Position numbers and translations under genes: made by a program. A stretch of 46,475 bases of DNA, taken from assembly GCA_030153045.1 (NCBI GenBank), contig JASLID010000069.1, positions 1-46,475 of the forward strand, given 5' to 3'. Shown piece after piece: positions 9,901 to 17,390 of this stretch. Within the stretch, counting starts at the first letter, position 1. Each line of letters opens with the position of its first letter. This DNA is from Flavobacterium sp. (GTDB taxonomy: Bacteria > Bacteroidota > Bacteroidia > Flavobacteriales > Flavobacteriaceae). The notes under the pieces were generated by a model. That model ran no database searches, was not told where the DNA came from, and saw nothing but the letters and a program-made list of their open reading frames with translations.

Positions 9901-10163
9901 AGAATGAAAGATAAATGCAGCGTTAATGTTGCCCATTTTTCTTTTTTGTACAACTGGTATCGCTTTATATTCCCAAGGAAATTAATCATAAAGAAAAGCA
10001 TAATAGCTTCGAACCACCATGAATTATACACTATAATTCGAGCAGTGTCGGTATTATAAGCATCTTCGATAAAAGTCCCGGCTGCCATGGCTGCTGCAAA
10101 AGCAATGAATAAAACAGCCATTAATCTTGTTGAAAATAAGAAGGAAAATATTTTTTTGTCCAT
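6969..10163 (-). CDS. ccsBA: Fused cytochrome c biogenesis protein CcsBA (System II)
   Basis: A 1064-residue multi-pass membrane protein. The N-terminal half is CcsB/ResB-like (TM segments in the first ~100 residues, a large periplasmic domain, a TM at about 425-450). The C-terminal half is CcsA-like with about eight TM segments, the histidine motifs LLHTAGLISRWY and GLHSYASG, and the tryptophan-rich haem-handling WWD region WGRYWGWDPKETWALI (about 957-972). It exports haem and attaches it to CXXCH apocytochromes. A middle soluble insertion (about 480-720) with a second hydrophobic segment is typical of the Bacteroidota fusion. It is followed by an overlapping glutathione peroxidase gene. Confidence 0.93.
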   Translation of the reverse strand: MDKKIFSFLFSTRLMAVLFIAFAAAMAAGTFIEDAYNTDTARIIVYNSWWFEAIMLFFMINFLGNIKRYQLYKKEKWATLTLHLSFILILLGAFVTRYISYEGMMPIREGATENQVFSDKTYLTMHVDGQYEGETKRRTIEKPLLLSGAVDNSFTDEYQFAEIPFKVELIDFVMGATETIKKDDKGVLFLKMVEAGEGKRHEHYLKEGEVQSIHNILFALNKYTSGAVNITAKNDTYTIETPFDGTFMRMADKLQGKVNKNKNEALMFRSLYNVGGSQFVFPEMGIKGVKEYKSNGDYKDKETDDALVLKVTNQGKEKIVTFLGSKGKMGEPQVFAQGDLEYTILYGSKVYELPFKIKLDKFIASKYPGTEKSYSAFESQVTIEDKKPFKARIFMNNVLDYEGFRFFQSGFDPDEKGTKLSVNHDFWGTWITYIGYFLLYFAMLAILFTKHSRFADLKRKLDKVRVKKASIITILMMMFSVAGFSQHKDDHAHQKVTDQQIDSLLNKFLVSKEHAAKFGRLVIQDNGGRMKPINTFASELLRKVSKKDTYKDMNADQVFLSMTQFPQVWYEIPIIALKRGNDSIRSLIGIDKEVKYAKLIDFFDAKGNYKLASQLDGAYKEAVPNQFQKDFIDADKKVNLLYSAISGQILKIFPVPYDKNNKWVSFLEVNHPTKTALDTVKNVLPFYLNSLDKAADSKDYKLSNSLVVGIEKYQKKYGYEVRPSDKKIDLEIAYNKYDVFKKLFSWYMYAGVLMFLFVIINIFNKKKWISVTIDVFYWIIGFLFLLHTAGLISRWYISGHAPWTNAYESMIYVAWSIMLFTFILGFGNPLWFFILTKGKRIVKKSALTFAAGTFIASMTLMVAHWNWMDPEIANLQPVLNSYWLMIHVNIIVGSYGPFALAAILGLVALTLMLFSNEKNKKVMDLNIKEITYINEMALTVGLVMLTIGNFLGGQWANESWGRYWGWDPKETWALISIMVYAFVIHMRFVPALRGKFVYNFMSVLAFASILMTYFGVNFHLSGLHSYASGEKQNVAIYMYVLTGYLVFAAIVYFRYKKFAKKVKS

Positions 10164-10188
10164 TTTTGGATAGATATTTTTAGTGGCA

Positions 10189-10196
10189 CAAAAATA
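10189..10196 (-). promoter_or_regulatory. -7 element (TATTTTTG, minus strand) of ccsBA
   Basis: On the minus strand TATTTTTG matches TAnnTTTG and ends about 25 bases before the ccsBA ATG. The -33 half is not clear. Confidence 0.5.
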
Positions 10197-10268
10197 CTTA
10201 ATTTGTTTATTTTAATATTGAAATTAAAGCTTTATTTAAGGAGATTTTAAGAGTTTGGGGCAAATAAA

Positions 10269-10295
10269 AAAAGCGAAACCATTAGTTTCGCTTTT
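10269..10295 (-). terminator. Intrinsic terminator after the 146-residue exported protein gene
   Basis: Arms AAAAGCGAAAC (10269-10279) and GTTTCGCTTTT (10285-10295) enclose a 5-base loop. On the minus strand the hairpin is followed by a T-run. It separates the upstream gene from ccsBA. Confidence 0.82.
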
Positions 10296-10317
10296 AAAAT
10301 TTTAAAGATATATTGTA

Positions 10318-10758
10318 TTAACTTCTTTCAAAAAGTTTTTTCACATCGTCAATTGTTAAAAATTCAGAAACTCCAGTTGTAGAAGTCACTTTATTTGTAG
10401 TCATGAATTGAACAGTAACTTTATTTGTTGCTTTTACATAGTGCAACCATACGAAGTCATTTGGTAATTCTAATTTAATATCATACATCGGTGATGCATT
10501 AAATCCATCCATGATGATTTTATAGAAATTTTCGTAGTCGTTTTCAACATTTTTAAATGAAAAATTTCTAATTGAAACATCCTCACGATTTTCAATATTT
10601 TTGTAAAAAAAAGTAAACTGAGTTCCTTCTTTTTGAACATAAACATCATTAATACCTACTCTTCCTAATCTTTCTAAAGGAGTAGTTTCTAACACTTTAA
10701 TTTGCCCGAAAGACAAAACGCTTATCAACAAAAGCGCTACAGTAAATAAATTTTTCAT
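10318..10758 (-). CDS. Exported protein of unknown function
   Basis: A 146-residue protein with a signal peptide of about 18 residues ending SVLSFGQ. The mature part carries FTFFYKNIENREDVSIRNFSF and FVWLHYVKATNKVTVQFM, which look like beta strands. I recognise no family. It has its own TATATTTG -7 element and terminator, so it is a single-gene unit. Confidence 0.7.
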   Translation of the reverse strand: MKNLFTVALLLISVLSFGQIKVLETTPLERLGRVGINDVYVQKEGTQFTFFYKNIENREDVSIRNFSFKNVENDYENFYKIIMDGFNASPMYDIKLELPNDFVWLHYVKATNKVTVQFMTTNKVTSTTGVSEFLTIDDVKKLFERS

Positions 10759-10787
10759 AATATAAATTTTTAGTAAATAGGTTGGGG

Positions 10788-10795
10788 CAAATATA
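10788..10795 (-). promoter_or_regulatory. -7 element (TATATTTG, minus strand)
   Basis: TATATTTG on the minus strand matches TAnnTTTG, about 29 bases upstream of the ATG at 10758. No convincing -33 TTG. Confidence 0.55.
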
Positions 10796-10894
10796 TAATT
10801 TTACTTGAATAAAAAAAGTTTTTTATCGTAAAGTGAGCATTAAAAATCACTTTTTCCTTTAAACATAATGACTGCAGACTTCTAGAAAATTTAC

Positions 10895-10902
10895 TATTTT
10901 AG
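10895..10902 (+). promoter_or_regulatory. Possible -7 element (TATTTTAG) of DUF2520 gene
   Basis: TATTTTAG is one base off TAnnTTTG and ends only 4 bases before the ATG at 10907. If used, transcription would begin at or next to the start codon (leaderless). Confidence 0.35.
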
Positions 10903-10906
10903 CCAA

Positions 10907-11668
10907 ATGATTCGAACAGTAATTATTGGTGCAGGAAATGTAGCACAACATTTAATTTCGGCATTCGCCAAAAGCGATACGGTTGACGTTATTCAGGTTT
11001 TTGCTCGAAATGCAGAAACTGTTCTTCCATTAGACAATTCGGTTCAAGTTACCCATTCTTATTCGGAAATCATGGACGCCGATTTATACCTCATTTCGGT
11101 TTCAGACAATGCTATTGGGGAAGTTTCAAAGAATTTATCTTTTAAAAACAAACTGGTGGTGCATACTTCTGGAAGTGTTGGTATGAGTGATTTAGATGAT
11201 AAAAATAGAAAAGGCGTATTTTATCCGTTGCAAACATTTTCGAAATCGAAGGAAGTCGACTTTAAAGCAATTCCATTTTGTTTGGAGGCTGAAAATAGCG
11301 CCGATTATCAAGTATTGGAAACTGTGGCTAAATCTATTTCAGATAAAGTCTTCAACATTAATTCTGAACAAAGAAAAGCGTTGCATGTTGCAGCCGTTTT
11401 TGTCAATAATTTTGTGAATCATTTGTACCAAATCGGAAATGATATTTGTATCGAAAATAATATTCCTTTCGAAATTCTGAATCCTTTAATTCAGGAAACG
11501 GCAAACAAAGTCATTTCGCTTTCGCCAAAAGAAGCACAAACGGGTCCAGCAAGAAGAAACGACACACAAACTATTAATACACATTTATCCTTTATAACTG
11601 ATGCAACTCAGAAGGAAATTTATAAAATACTAACAAAATCAATTATCGATAATGGCAAAAAGTTATAA
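10907..11668 (+). CDS. Rossmann-like DUF2520 putative oxidoreductase
   Basis: A 253-residue protein with an N-terminal dinucleotide-binding fold (VIIGAGNVAQHL, glycines at 8, 10) like that of pyrroline-carboxylate reductase and F420-dependent NADP reductase, followed by an all-helical DUF2520 half containing NNFVNHLYQIGNDI and the motif TGPARRNDTQTI near 220. The substrate is not known. The stop overlaps the KdsC-like gene by 17 bases, and this order continues into UbiA-like and Maf genes with short spacing, so these form an operon. NAD(P) binding is inferred from the glycine motif. Confidence 0.82.
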   Translation: MIRTVIIGAGNVAQHLISAFAKSDTVDVIQVFARNAETVLPLDNSVQVTHSYSEIMDADLYLISVSDNAIGEVSKNLSFKNKLVVHTSGSVGMSDLDDKNRKGVFYPLQTFSKSKEVDFKAIPFCLEAENSADYQVLETVAKSISDKVFNINSEQRKALHVAAVFVNNFVNHLYQIGNDICIENNIPFEILNPLIQETANKVISLSPKEAQTGPARRNDTQTINTHLSFITDATQKEIYKILTKSIIDNGKKL

Positions 11669-12179
11669 AGAAATCATGAACGACATCACTACATTTATTT
11701 TTGATGTCGATGGTGTTTTAACTGATGGAACAGTTCACGTTTCGCAAACAGGCGAAATGCTTCGCGAAATGAATATTCGTGACGGATTTGCCATGAAAGC
11801 AGCATTAGAAAGCGGTTATCATGTTTGCATCATTTCGGGTGGAAGTAATGAAGGGGTTAGAATTAGATTGAGAAATTTAGGCATTACCGATATTCATTTG
11901 GCCGCACCAGATAAAGTCGAAACCTTCAAGGAATACATCGAATTGTACAATATCAAACCTGAACAAGTTTTATACATGGGCGATGATATTCCAGATTATC
12001 ATGTGATGAAATTAGTAGGTTTACCAACTTGCCCGCAAGATGCCAGCCCTGAAATCAAAGCTATTTCCAACTATATTTCTCATAAAAACGGAGGGAAAGG
12101 TGCCGTTCGCGATGTTATTGAGCAAGTCATGAAAGTACAGGAAAAATGGCATTTGTATTATAATGGGAAGTTTGATTAA
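11652..12179 (+). CDS. HAD-family phosphatase, KdsC-like
   Basis: A 175-residue HAD phosphatase of the 3-deoxy-D-manno-octulosonate 8-phosphate phosphatase (KdsC/YrbI) type. The nucleophile motif is FDVDGVLTDG (Asp18, Asp20), motif II is IISGGS, and motif IV is YMGDDIPDYHVM. Length fits tetrameric KdsC proteins that lack a cap domain. In lipopolysaccharide-making cells it would supply Kdo for the inner core; no other kds gene is nearby, so the substrate rests on family resemblance. It starts inside the end of the DUF2520 gene. Confidence 0.85.
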   Translation: MAKSYKEIMNDITTFIFDVDGVLTDGTVHVSQTGEMLREMNIRDGFAMKAALESGYHVCIISGGSNEGVRIRLRNLGITDIHLAAPDKVETFKEYIELYNIKPEQVLYMGDDIPDYHVMKLVGLPTCPQDASPEIKAISNYISHKNGGKGAVRDVIEQVMKVQEKWHLYYNGKFD

Positions 12180-12218
12180 TAATCAATTCATTTCTCAAAT
12201 CCACAAATAAACTAAAAA

Positions 12219-13142
12219 ATGAAATACCTCAACCTCATACGCTACAAAAACTTACTGATGATTGCTTTAATGCAATTGATTATTTTATATGGTTTTTTAA
12301 AACAACAGGATATTAGTTCGGCATTAGCCATTTGGCAATATTTTTTATTAATAGTTTCTACGGTTTGTATCGCGGCCGGAGGATATATTATTAATAATAT
12401 TTTTGACCAAGACACAGACAATATCAACAAACCAAATGATGTTATTGTAGGCAAATCCATTTCAGAGGGAAGGGCTTATAATATTTATGTAGGTTTCACT
12501 TTAGTTGGCGTTTGTATTGGGTTTTATTTGTCAAATCTTGTTTTAAGACCTAGTTTTTTACTCTTTTTTATACTTCCAGCAGCGCTATTATACATTTATG
12601 CTACCAGTTTAAAACAAATGATGATTATAGGCAACGTAATTGTAGCTGCCATGCTTTCTTATAGTATATTAATCATTGGCATTTTCATGATTTTACCTGC
12701 AACTTATGACGGAAATAAAGAACAAATGCATACCGTTCAGTCTATTTTGCTTGATTTTGCAACTATTGCATTTATCATCAATTTTATTAGAGAAATAGTC
12801 AAAGATTTAGAAGACATTAATGGTGATTACAACAATGGAATGCAAACCTTACCTATTGTTTTAGGTGTTTCAAGAACTACTAAACTTACTTTTGCTTTGA
12901 GTTTTGTCCCTATTATTTGCGTTTTATATTATGTATACAATTACTTGTTTCAATTGCAATACGCAACCCTATTTATATTGGCTTCAATTATAGGGCCTTT
13001 ACTCTACTTTACAATTAAAATTTGGTCTGCTACAAACAAAAATGATTACAAACATTTAAGTAATGTCTTAAAACTGGTTATTTTTTTCGGAATCATCTCC
13101 ATAGCAGTAATTGGATTAAATATGAAGTATTATGTTGCGTAA
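12219..13142 (+). CDS. UbiA-family prenyltransferase
   Basis: A 307-residue membrane protein with about eight TM segments. The two aspartate-rich motifs are NNIFDQDTDNINKP (59-72) and REIVKDLEDINGD (191-203), which bind prenyl diphosphate through Mg2+. The overall pattern resembles geranylgeranylglycerol-phosphate synthase-type members often found in Flavobacteria, but the acceptor cannot be fixed. It begins 39 bases after the KdsC-like gene and overlaps Maf by 11 bases. Confidence 0.87.
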   Translation: MKYLNLIRYKNLLMIALMQLIILYGFLKQQDISSALAIWQYFLLIVSTVCIAAGGYIINNIFDQDTDNINKPNDVIVGKSISEGRAYNIYVGFTLVGVCIGFYLSNLVLRPSFLLFFILPAALLYIYATSLKQMMIIGNVIVAAMLSYSILIIGIFMILPATYDGNKEQMHTVQSILLDFATIAFIINFIREIVKDLEDINGDYNNGMQTLPIVLGVSRTTKLTFALSFVPIICVLYYVYNYLFQLQYATLFILASIIGPLLYFTIKIWSATNKNDYKHLSNVLKLVIFFGIISIAVIGLNMKYYVA

Positions 13143-13710
13143 AAAATTCGAAAACACAAAAATCATTTTGGCCTCTGGCTCACCAAGAAGACAACAATTT
13201 TTTAAAGAATTTGATGTAGATTTCGAAATTCGGTTAAGGGAAATAGAAGAAGTTTTCCCGAGTCACCTTCAATCCTATGAAATCACCAATTATTTGGCGC
13301 AACTAAAAGCCGATGCTTTTGATGATTTAAAAGAGAACGAATTACTCATTACTAGCGATACTTTAGTTTGGTTAGAAAATGAAGCATTAGGAAAACCTAT
13401 TGATGAAGCCGATGCTATAAAAATGGTACAAAAATTAGCTGGAAAAACACATCAAGTGGTTACTTCGGTTTGTTTTAAAACAAAAACCAAATCGGATATC
13501 ATTTACGATATTACCCAAGTTACCTTTTCTGAACTTTCTCTTGAAGCTATTGAATATTACATCAAAAAACATCAACCCCTAGACAAGGCCGGAAGCTACG
13601 GAATCCAAGACTGGATAGGGCTTGTAGGCATCTCAAAGATTGAAGGTTCTTATACAAATGTGGTAGGCTTACCTACCGAAAAAGTATATCAGTATTTGTT
13701 AAATTACTAA
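13132..13710 (+). CDS. maf: Maf family nucleotide pyrophosphatase
   Basis: A 192-residue cytoplasmic protein. The signature ILASGSPRR (12-20), the ITSDTLVWLE metal/base-binding segment, GKPIDEADAIKMVQKLAGKTHQVVTSV, and LDKAGSYGIQDW define the Maf family. Members hydrolyse noncanonical or modified dTTP/UTP/CTP to monophosphates and have been linked to septum formation. It overlaps the UbiA-like gene by 11 bases and closes the operon. Confidence 0.93.
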   Translation: MLRKKFENTKIILASGSPRRQQFFKEFDVDFEIRLREIEEVFPSHLQSYEITNYLAQLKADAFDDLKENELLITSDTLVWLENEALGKPIDEADAIKMVQKLAGKTHQVVTSVCFKTKTKSDIIYDITQVTFSELSLEAIEYYIKKHQPLDKAGSYGIQDWIGLVGISKIEGSYTNVVGLPTEKVYQYLLNY

Positions 13711-13808
13711 TTTTTAAATCCTTCATAATTTATTCTGGCACAGTTATTGGATAATATCAAACAAATAAAATCGTTATAGTATTATCCTTATCTAAAAACC
13801 TAGTTATT

Positions 13809-14372
13809 ATGAAAAATTTAAAATTAATTTTCGGAGCATTTATTATACTGTTTGCCTTACAATCAAACGCACAAGTTTCAGTAAGCTTAAATATTGGTTC
13901 ACGTCCAGACTGGTGTCACAATTACCATGATGATGTTGAATATGTTTATTTCCCTGAAATAGAATGTTACTATGATATGCACGCTGGAATTTACCTTTAC
14001 TATGGCCCTCACGGATGGATTCGTTCACAATACTTACCAGAATATTGCCATGGATATGATATCAACAGAGGTCACAGAGTTGTAATTGATTATAGAGGAA
14101 GAACTCCTTATACCTATTTCAACAACCACAGAAGAATGTATTACAGAGATAATTACAGAAATTATCGTCAAGAATACTACCACCGTAATGATAACAGACG
14201 TAGCAACTATGTAGCAATGAACGATCGTAGAGATAATGGTAGAGATTATGACAGAAACAATTACTACAAAAAAGAAAATCACGATAGAGGAAATGGTCAT
14301 GGAAACGGTCATGGAAATGGAAATGGGAATGGGAATGGAAACGGAAATGGACGTGGTCATGGAAGAAGATAA
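13809..14372 (+). CDS. Exported Asn/Gly/His-rich protein
   Basis: A 187-residue protein with a signal peptide ending ALQSNAQ (about 21). The globular part (about 25-95) is rich in Tyr, Trp and Cys and contains VEYVYFPEIECYYD, YLYYGPHGWIRSQYLP and RGHRVVIDYRG. From about 100 on it is Arg/Asn/Tyr-rich, and it ends in an alternating Gly-Asn/Gly-His tail (about 158-187) encoded by a tandem GGAAAT/GGAAAC-type DNA repeat. The front half resembles small exported proteins of unknown function in Flavobacteria. Surface or periplasmic location and a metal- or nucleic-acid-binding tail are guesses from composition. A terminator follows. Confidence 0.75.
   Translation: MKNLKLIFGAFIILFALQSNAQVSVSLNIGSRPDWCHNYHDDVEYVYFPEIECYYDMHAGIYLYYGPHGWIRSQYLPEYCHGYDINRGHRVVIDYRGRTPYTYFNNHRRMYYRDNYRNYRQEYYHRNDNRRSNYVAMNDRRDNGRDYDRNNYYKKENHDRGNGHGNGHGNGNGNGNGNGNGRGHGRR
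14289..14362 (+). repeat. Degenerate GGAAAY/GGTCAT hexamer tract inside the exported protein gene
   Basis: Successive 6-base units GGAAAT, GGTCAT, GGAAAC, GGTCAT, GGAAAT, GGGAAT encode the Gly-Asn/Gly-His tail. Such a tract can change length by slippage without changing frame. Confidence 0.75.
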
Positions 14373-14396
14373 CAATCATCTGCTTAAATAGAAATT

Positions 14397-14426
14397 CAGA
14401 GAACATTTTGTTCTCTGTTTTTTTTT
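14397..14426 (+). terminator. Intrinsic terminator after the exported Asn/Gly/His-rich protein
   Basis: CAGAGAAC (14397-14404), 5-base loop, GTTCTCTG (14410-14417), then nine T. Confidence 0.85.
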
Positions 14427-14458
14427 GCTTTCAGACCAACCTAAAACCTTTATCTTTG
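14424..14458 (+). promoter_or_regulatory. Promoter of truA
   Basis: TTTG (14424-14427) and TATCTTTG (14451-14458) are spaced 23 bases apart, within the range of the Bacteroidota -33/-7 promoter. The -33 part overlaps the T-run of the preceding terminator. The predicted leader before the TTG start is about 10 bases. Confidence 0.6.
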
Positions 14459-14474
14459 CATAAAAGATTTTCAT

Positions 14475-15227
14475 TTGAGATATTTTATAGAATTCGCATA
14501 CAAAGGAACACATTATCACGGATGGCAATACCAACCTAATGCAGCGTCTGTACAAGAAACTTTAAATAAAGTATTTTCAACCTTATTACAAGAAGAAATA
14601 GACATTATGGGAGCGGGCAGAACAGACACTGGCGTTCACGCTTCGCAAATGTATGGACATTTTGATACCGAAAAAGCTATCGAAACAGATAAGCTCATTT
14701 ACAAAGCCAATTCCTTTTTACCAAAAGACATTGTCATATTTAATATAATAGAAGTTCATCCTGATGCACATGCCCGTTTTGATGCCACATCACGAACTTA
14801 TCATTATCACATTTCAACAAAAAAAGAAGTCTTTAACAATGATTTGTCTTGGCATTTTTTTCATGAGCTAGACTTAAAAGCGATGAATGAAGCCGCAAAA
14901 TTACTGTTGGATTTCACCGATTTTCAATGTTTTTCAAAATCAAATACTGATGTCTTTACCTATAATTGTAAAATTACTCAGGCGCATTGGACAAAAGAAA
15001 ATAATACGCTTATCTTTACCATAACCGCTGATCGCTTTTTACGCAACATGGTTCGCGCCATCGTGGGAACATTGGTCAACATTGGTTTACACAAAATTAC
15101 AAAAGATGATTTTGTACAAATAATAGAAAGTAAGAGTCGAGAAAAAGCAGGTTTTTCGGTACCGGCTCAAGGATTATTTCTCACCCAAATAACATATCCT
15201 TACATTAATAAGCATGAAAGCATTTGA
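14475..15227 (+). CDS. truA: tRNA pseudouridine synthase A
   Basis: A 250-residue cytoplasmic enzyme that makes pseudouridine at positions 38-40 of the tRNA anticodon stem. The N-terminus RYFIEFAYKGTHYHGWQ, the catalytic aspartate Asp51 in GAGRTDTGVHA, HARFDATSRTYHYHI and FLRNMVRAIVGT are all present. The start is a TTG: there is no in-frame ATG or GTG between the promoter and the conserved N-terminus, so TTG at 14475 is the only fitting start. The end overlaps the ABC exporter gene by 14 bases. Confidence 0.95.
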   Translation: MRYFIEFAYKGTHYHGWQYQPNAASVQETLNKVFSTLLQEEIDIMGAGRTDTGVHASQMYGHFDTEKAIETDKLIYKANSFLPKDIVIFNIIEVHPDAHARFDATSRTYHYHISTKKEVFNNDLSWHFFHELDLKAMNEAAKLLLDFTDFQCFSKSNTDVFTYNCKITQAHWTKENNTLIFTITADRFLRNMVRAIVGTLVNIGLHKITKDDFVQIIESKSREKAGFSVPAQGLFLTQITYPYINKHESI

Positions 15228-16971
15228 TACCAAGCTTTTTAAACGCATACTAGAATACACCAAGCCCTACAAATGGCGTTATAACAGCGTGATTGTATGG
15301 GCTATTTTGCTATCTATTTTTGCAGCACTTCGCCCCTATTTATTAAAGGATATCATAGACGATTACGTTACCACAAAAAATTTCAATGGGTTTTACCTGT
15401 TTATTTTTTTCATGGCAGCAACGCTTTTATTGGAAGTTTTGGCTCAATTTTACTTTGTATATTGGGCAAACTGGTTGGGGCAAGATATTATAAGAGACAT
15501 TCGAACAAAGCTTTTCAAACACATGACTAGTTTTAAAATGAGTTACTTCGATCACGAGCCCGTTGGAAAATTAGTAACCAGAGCAGTTTCAGATATTGAA
15601 GCCATTGCCCGAATTTTCAGCCAAGGTTTATTCATGATTATTAGTGATTTGCTTAAAATGGTCGTGGTTCTTGGTTTTATGTTGTGGATGAATTGGAAAT
15701 TGACCATGATTGTAGTTGCTGCAATGCCCATATTAATCTATGCTACTCGAGTTTTCCAAAGAAAAATGCAAGGTGCTTTTGAAGAAGTGCGAAACCAAAT
15801 TGCCAACATGAACACTTTCGTCCAAGAAAGAGTCACCGGAATGAAAATAGTGCAATTGTTTACTCGTGAAGACATCGAATTTGATAAATTCAAAGAAATC
15901 AACAACAAACACCGTAAGGCTTGGGTAAAAAACGTTTGGTATAACTCGATTTTTTTCCCCATTGCAGATATTATTACCTACTTGACTTTAAGTTTTATTA
16001 TTTATTACGGAGCACTTCTCATCATTGGTGGCGATACAATAACCAAACAAGGAGATTTGTTTGCTTACACGATGTACATTTCGATTTTCTTTACGCCACT
16101 TAGACAAATTGCCGATAAATTCAATGAGATGCAAATGGGAATGATTGCGGCCAATCGTGTATTTGAAGTTTTAGATACCAAAAATCACATTGAAGATATA
16201 GGAACACAAATCGCACCTAAATTTAAAGGAAAAATTGATTTTGAAAATGTAACTTTTGGTTATAAAAAAGAGGAAGATGTTTTAAAAAGTATTAATCTTT
16301 CTGCTGCCGAAGGAGAAACCATTGCCATTGTAGGTGCCACTGGTGCTGGAAAATCGACCATTATCAATTTATTGAATCGTTTTTACGAAATAAAGTCTGG
16401 AACAATTTCTATTGACGATCAAAATATTGACCATTACACTTTAGACAGTTTACGCCAACAAATTGCAGTGGTTTTGCAAGATGTTTTCTTATTTGCTGAT
16501 ACCATTCACAACAATATCACGCTCAATAATCCCGAAATAACTCGGCAAGACGTTATAAAAGCCGCAAAAGAAATTGGTGCACATGATTTTATCATGACTT
16601 TACCTGAAGGATATGATTATAATGTAAAAGAAAGAGGAAACATGCTTTCTTCAGGGCAGCGTCAATTAATTGCATTTTTAAGGGCTTATGTTAGTAATCC
16701 AAGCATTTTAATTCTCGATGAAGCCACTTCTTCTATTGATACTTATTTGGAAGAATTAATTCAAAAAGCAACAGATACCTTAACCAAAAACAGAACTTCG
16801 ATTGTTATTGCGCACCGATTGGCAACAGTAATCAATGCTGATAAAATCATCGTATTAGACAAAGGAATTGTTGTGGAAGAAGGAAATCACACTACTTTAT
16901 TACAAAAACCAAACGGATATTATAAAAAATTATACGATTCGCAATTTGTGAATCATGTAGAAGAAATTTAA
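15214..16971 (+). CDS. MsbA-like ABC exporter (membrane and ATPase domains fused)
   Basis: A 585-residue half transporter: six TM segments in residues ~20-310 and a C-terminal ATPase. Walker A is GATGAGKST (374-382), the signature is LSSGQRQLI, Walker B is ILILDEATSSID and the H-loop is VIAHRLAT. It would work as a homodimer or with a partner in the inner membrane. Lipid A/lipid flipping (MsbA) or drug export are the main options; sequence alone does not decide. The start overlaps truA and the thioesterase follows after 10 bases, so the three genes form one unit. Confidence 0.88.
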   Translation: MKAFDTKLFKRILEYTKPYKWRYNSVIVWAILLSIFAALRPYLLKDIIDDYVTTKNFNGFYLFIFFMAATLLLEVLAQFYFVYWANWLGQDIIRDIRTKLFKHMTSFKMSYFDHEPVGKLVTRAVSDIEAIARIFSQGLFMIISDLLKMVVVLGFMLWMNWKLTMIVVAAMPILIYATRVFQRKMQGAFEEVRNQIANMNTFVQERVTGMKIVQLFTREDIEFDKFKEINNKHRKAWVKNVWYNSIFFPIADIITYLTLSFIIYYGALLIIGGDTITKQGDLFAYTMYISIFFTPLRQIADKFNEMQMGMIAANRVFEVLDTKNHIEDIGTQIAPKFKGKIDFENVTFGYKKEEDVLKSINLSAAEGETIAIVGATGAGKSTIINLLNRFYEIKSGTISIDDQNIDHYTLDSLRQQIAVVLQDVFLFADTIHNNITLNNPEITRQDVIKAAKEIGAHDFIMTLPEGYDYNVKERGNMLSSGQRQLIAFLRAYVSNPSILILDEATSSIDTYLEELIQKATDTLTKNRTSIVIAHRLATVINADKIIVLDKGIVVEEGNHTTLLQKPNGYYKKLYDSQFVNHVEEI

Positions 16972-16981
16972 ACTAAAAGAA

Positions 16982-17386
16982 ATGCAGAAATTTTCAATTG
17001 AATTAGATGTAAGAGATTACGAATTAGACGTACAAGGAATTGTTAACAATTCCGTTTATCAAAATTATCTAGAGCATGCCCGACATGAATTTTTACACCA
17101 CCATGGTGTTGATTTTGTAGAATTTGCCCAAAACAATATTATGCTAATGGTAAAAACCATTGAAATGAATTTTAAAAGTTCACTAGTGAGTCGCGACAAA
17201 TTCAAAATTGAAGTTCATGCTGAAAAAGAAGGCAATTTAAAGGTCGTTTTTCATCAAAATATTATCAAACTTTCAGATAACAAACCAGTTTTATCTGCAA
17301 AAGTAACGGGAGTAGCTATTAAAAACGGAAGACCTGTCGCTCCAGACACTATCCCTCAAATAGAAAGTTTTATCAGTAGTAATTAG
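16982..17386 (+). CDS. 4HBT (hot-dog) acyl-CoA thioesterase
   Basis: A 134-residue single hot-dog domain protein of the YbgC/4-hydroxybenzoyl-CoA thioesterase type. The family motif is ELDVQGIVNNSVYQNYLEHARHEFL with the usual catalytic Asp before the GIVNN turn, followed by IEMNFKSSLVSRDKF. It hydrolyses acyl-CoA or acyl-ACP thioesters; chain preference is unknown. It ends four bases before the stop of the convergent folP gene. Confidence 0.85.
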   Translation: MQKFSIELDVRDYELDVQGIVNNSVYQNYLEHARHEFLHHHGVDFVEFAQNNIMLMVKTIEMNFKSSLVSRDKFKIEVHAEKEGNLKVVFHQNIIKLSDNKPVLSAKVTGVAIKNGRPVAPDTIPQIESFISSN

Positions 17387-17390
17387 GCAA

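Noticed and set aside
14034..14406. Open frames on the minus strand opposite the Asn/Gly/His-rich exported protein
   Set aside because: Low-complexity Ile/Ser- or His/Phe-rich translations that mirror the repeat tract; no start context, no family, and the plus-strand gene with signal peptide explains the region.
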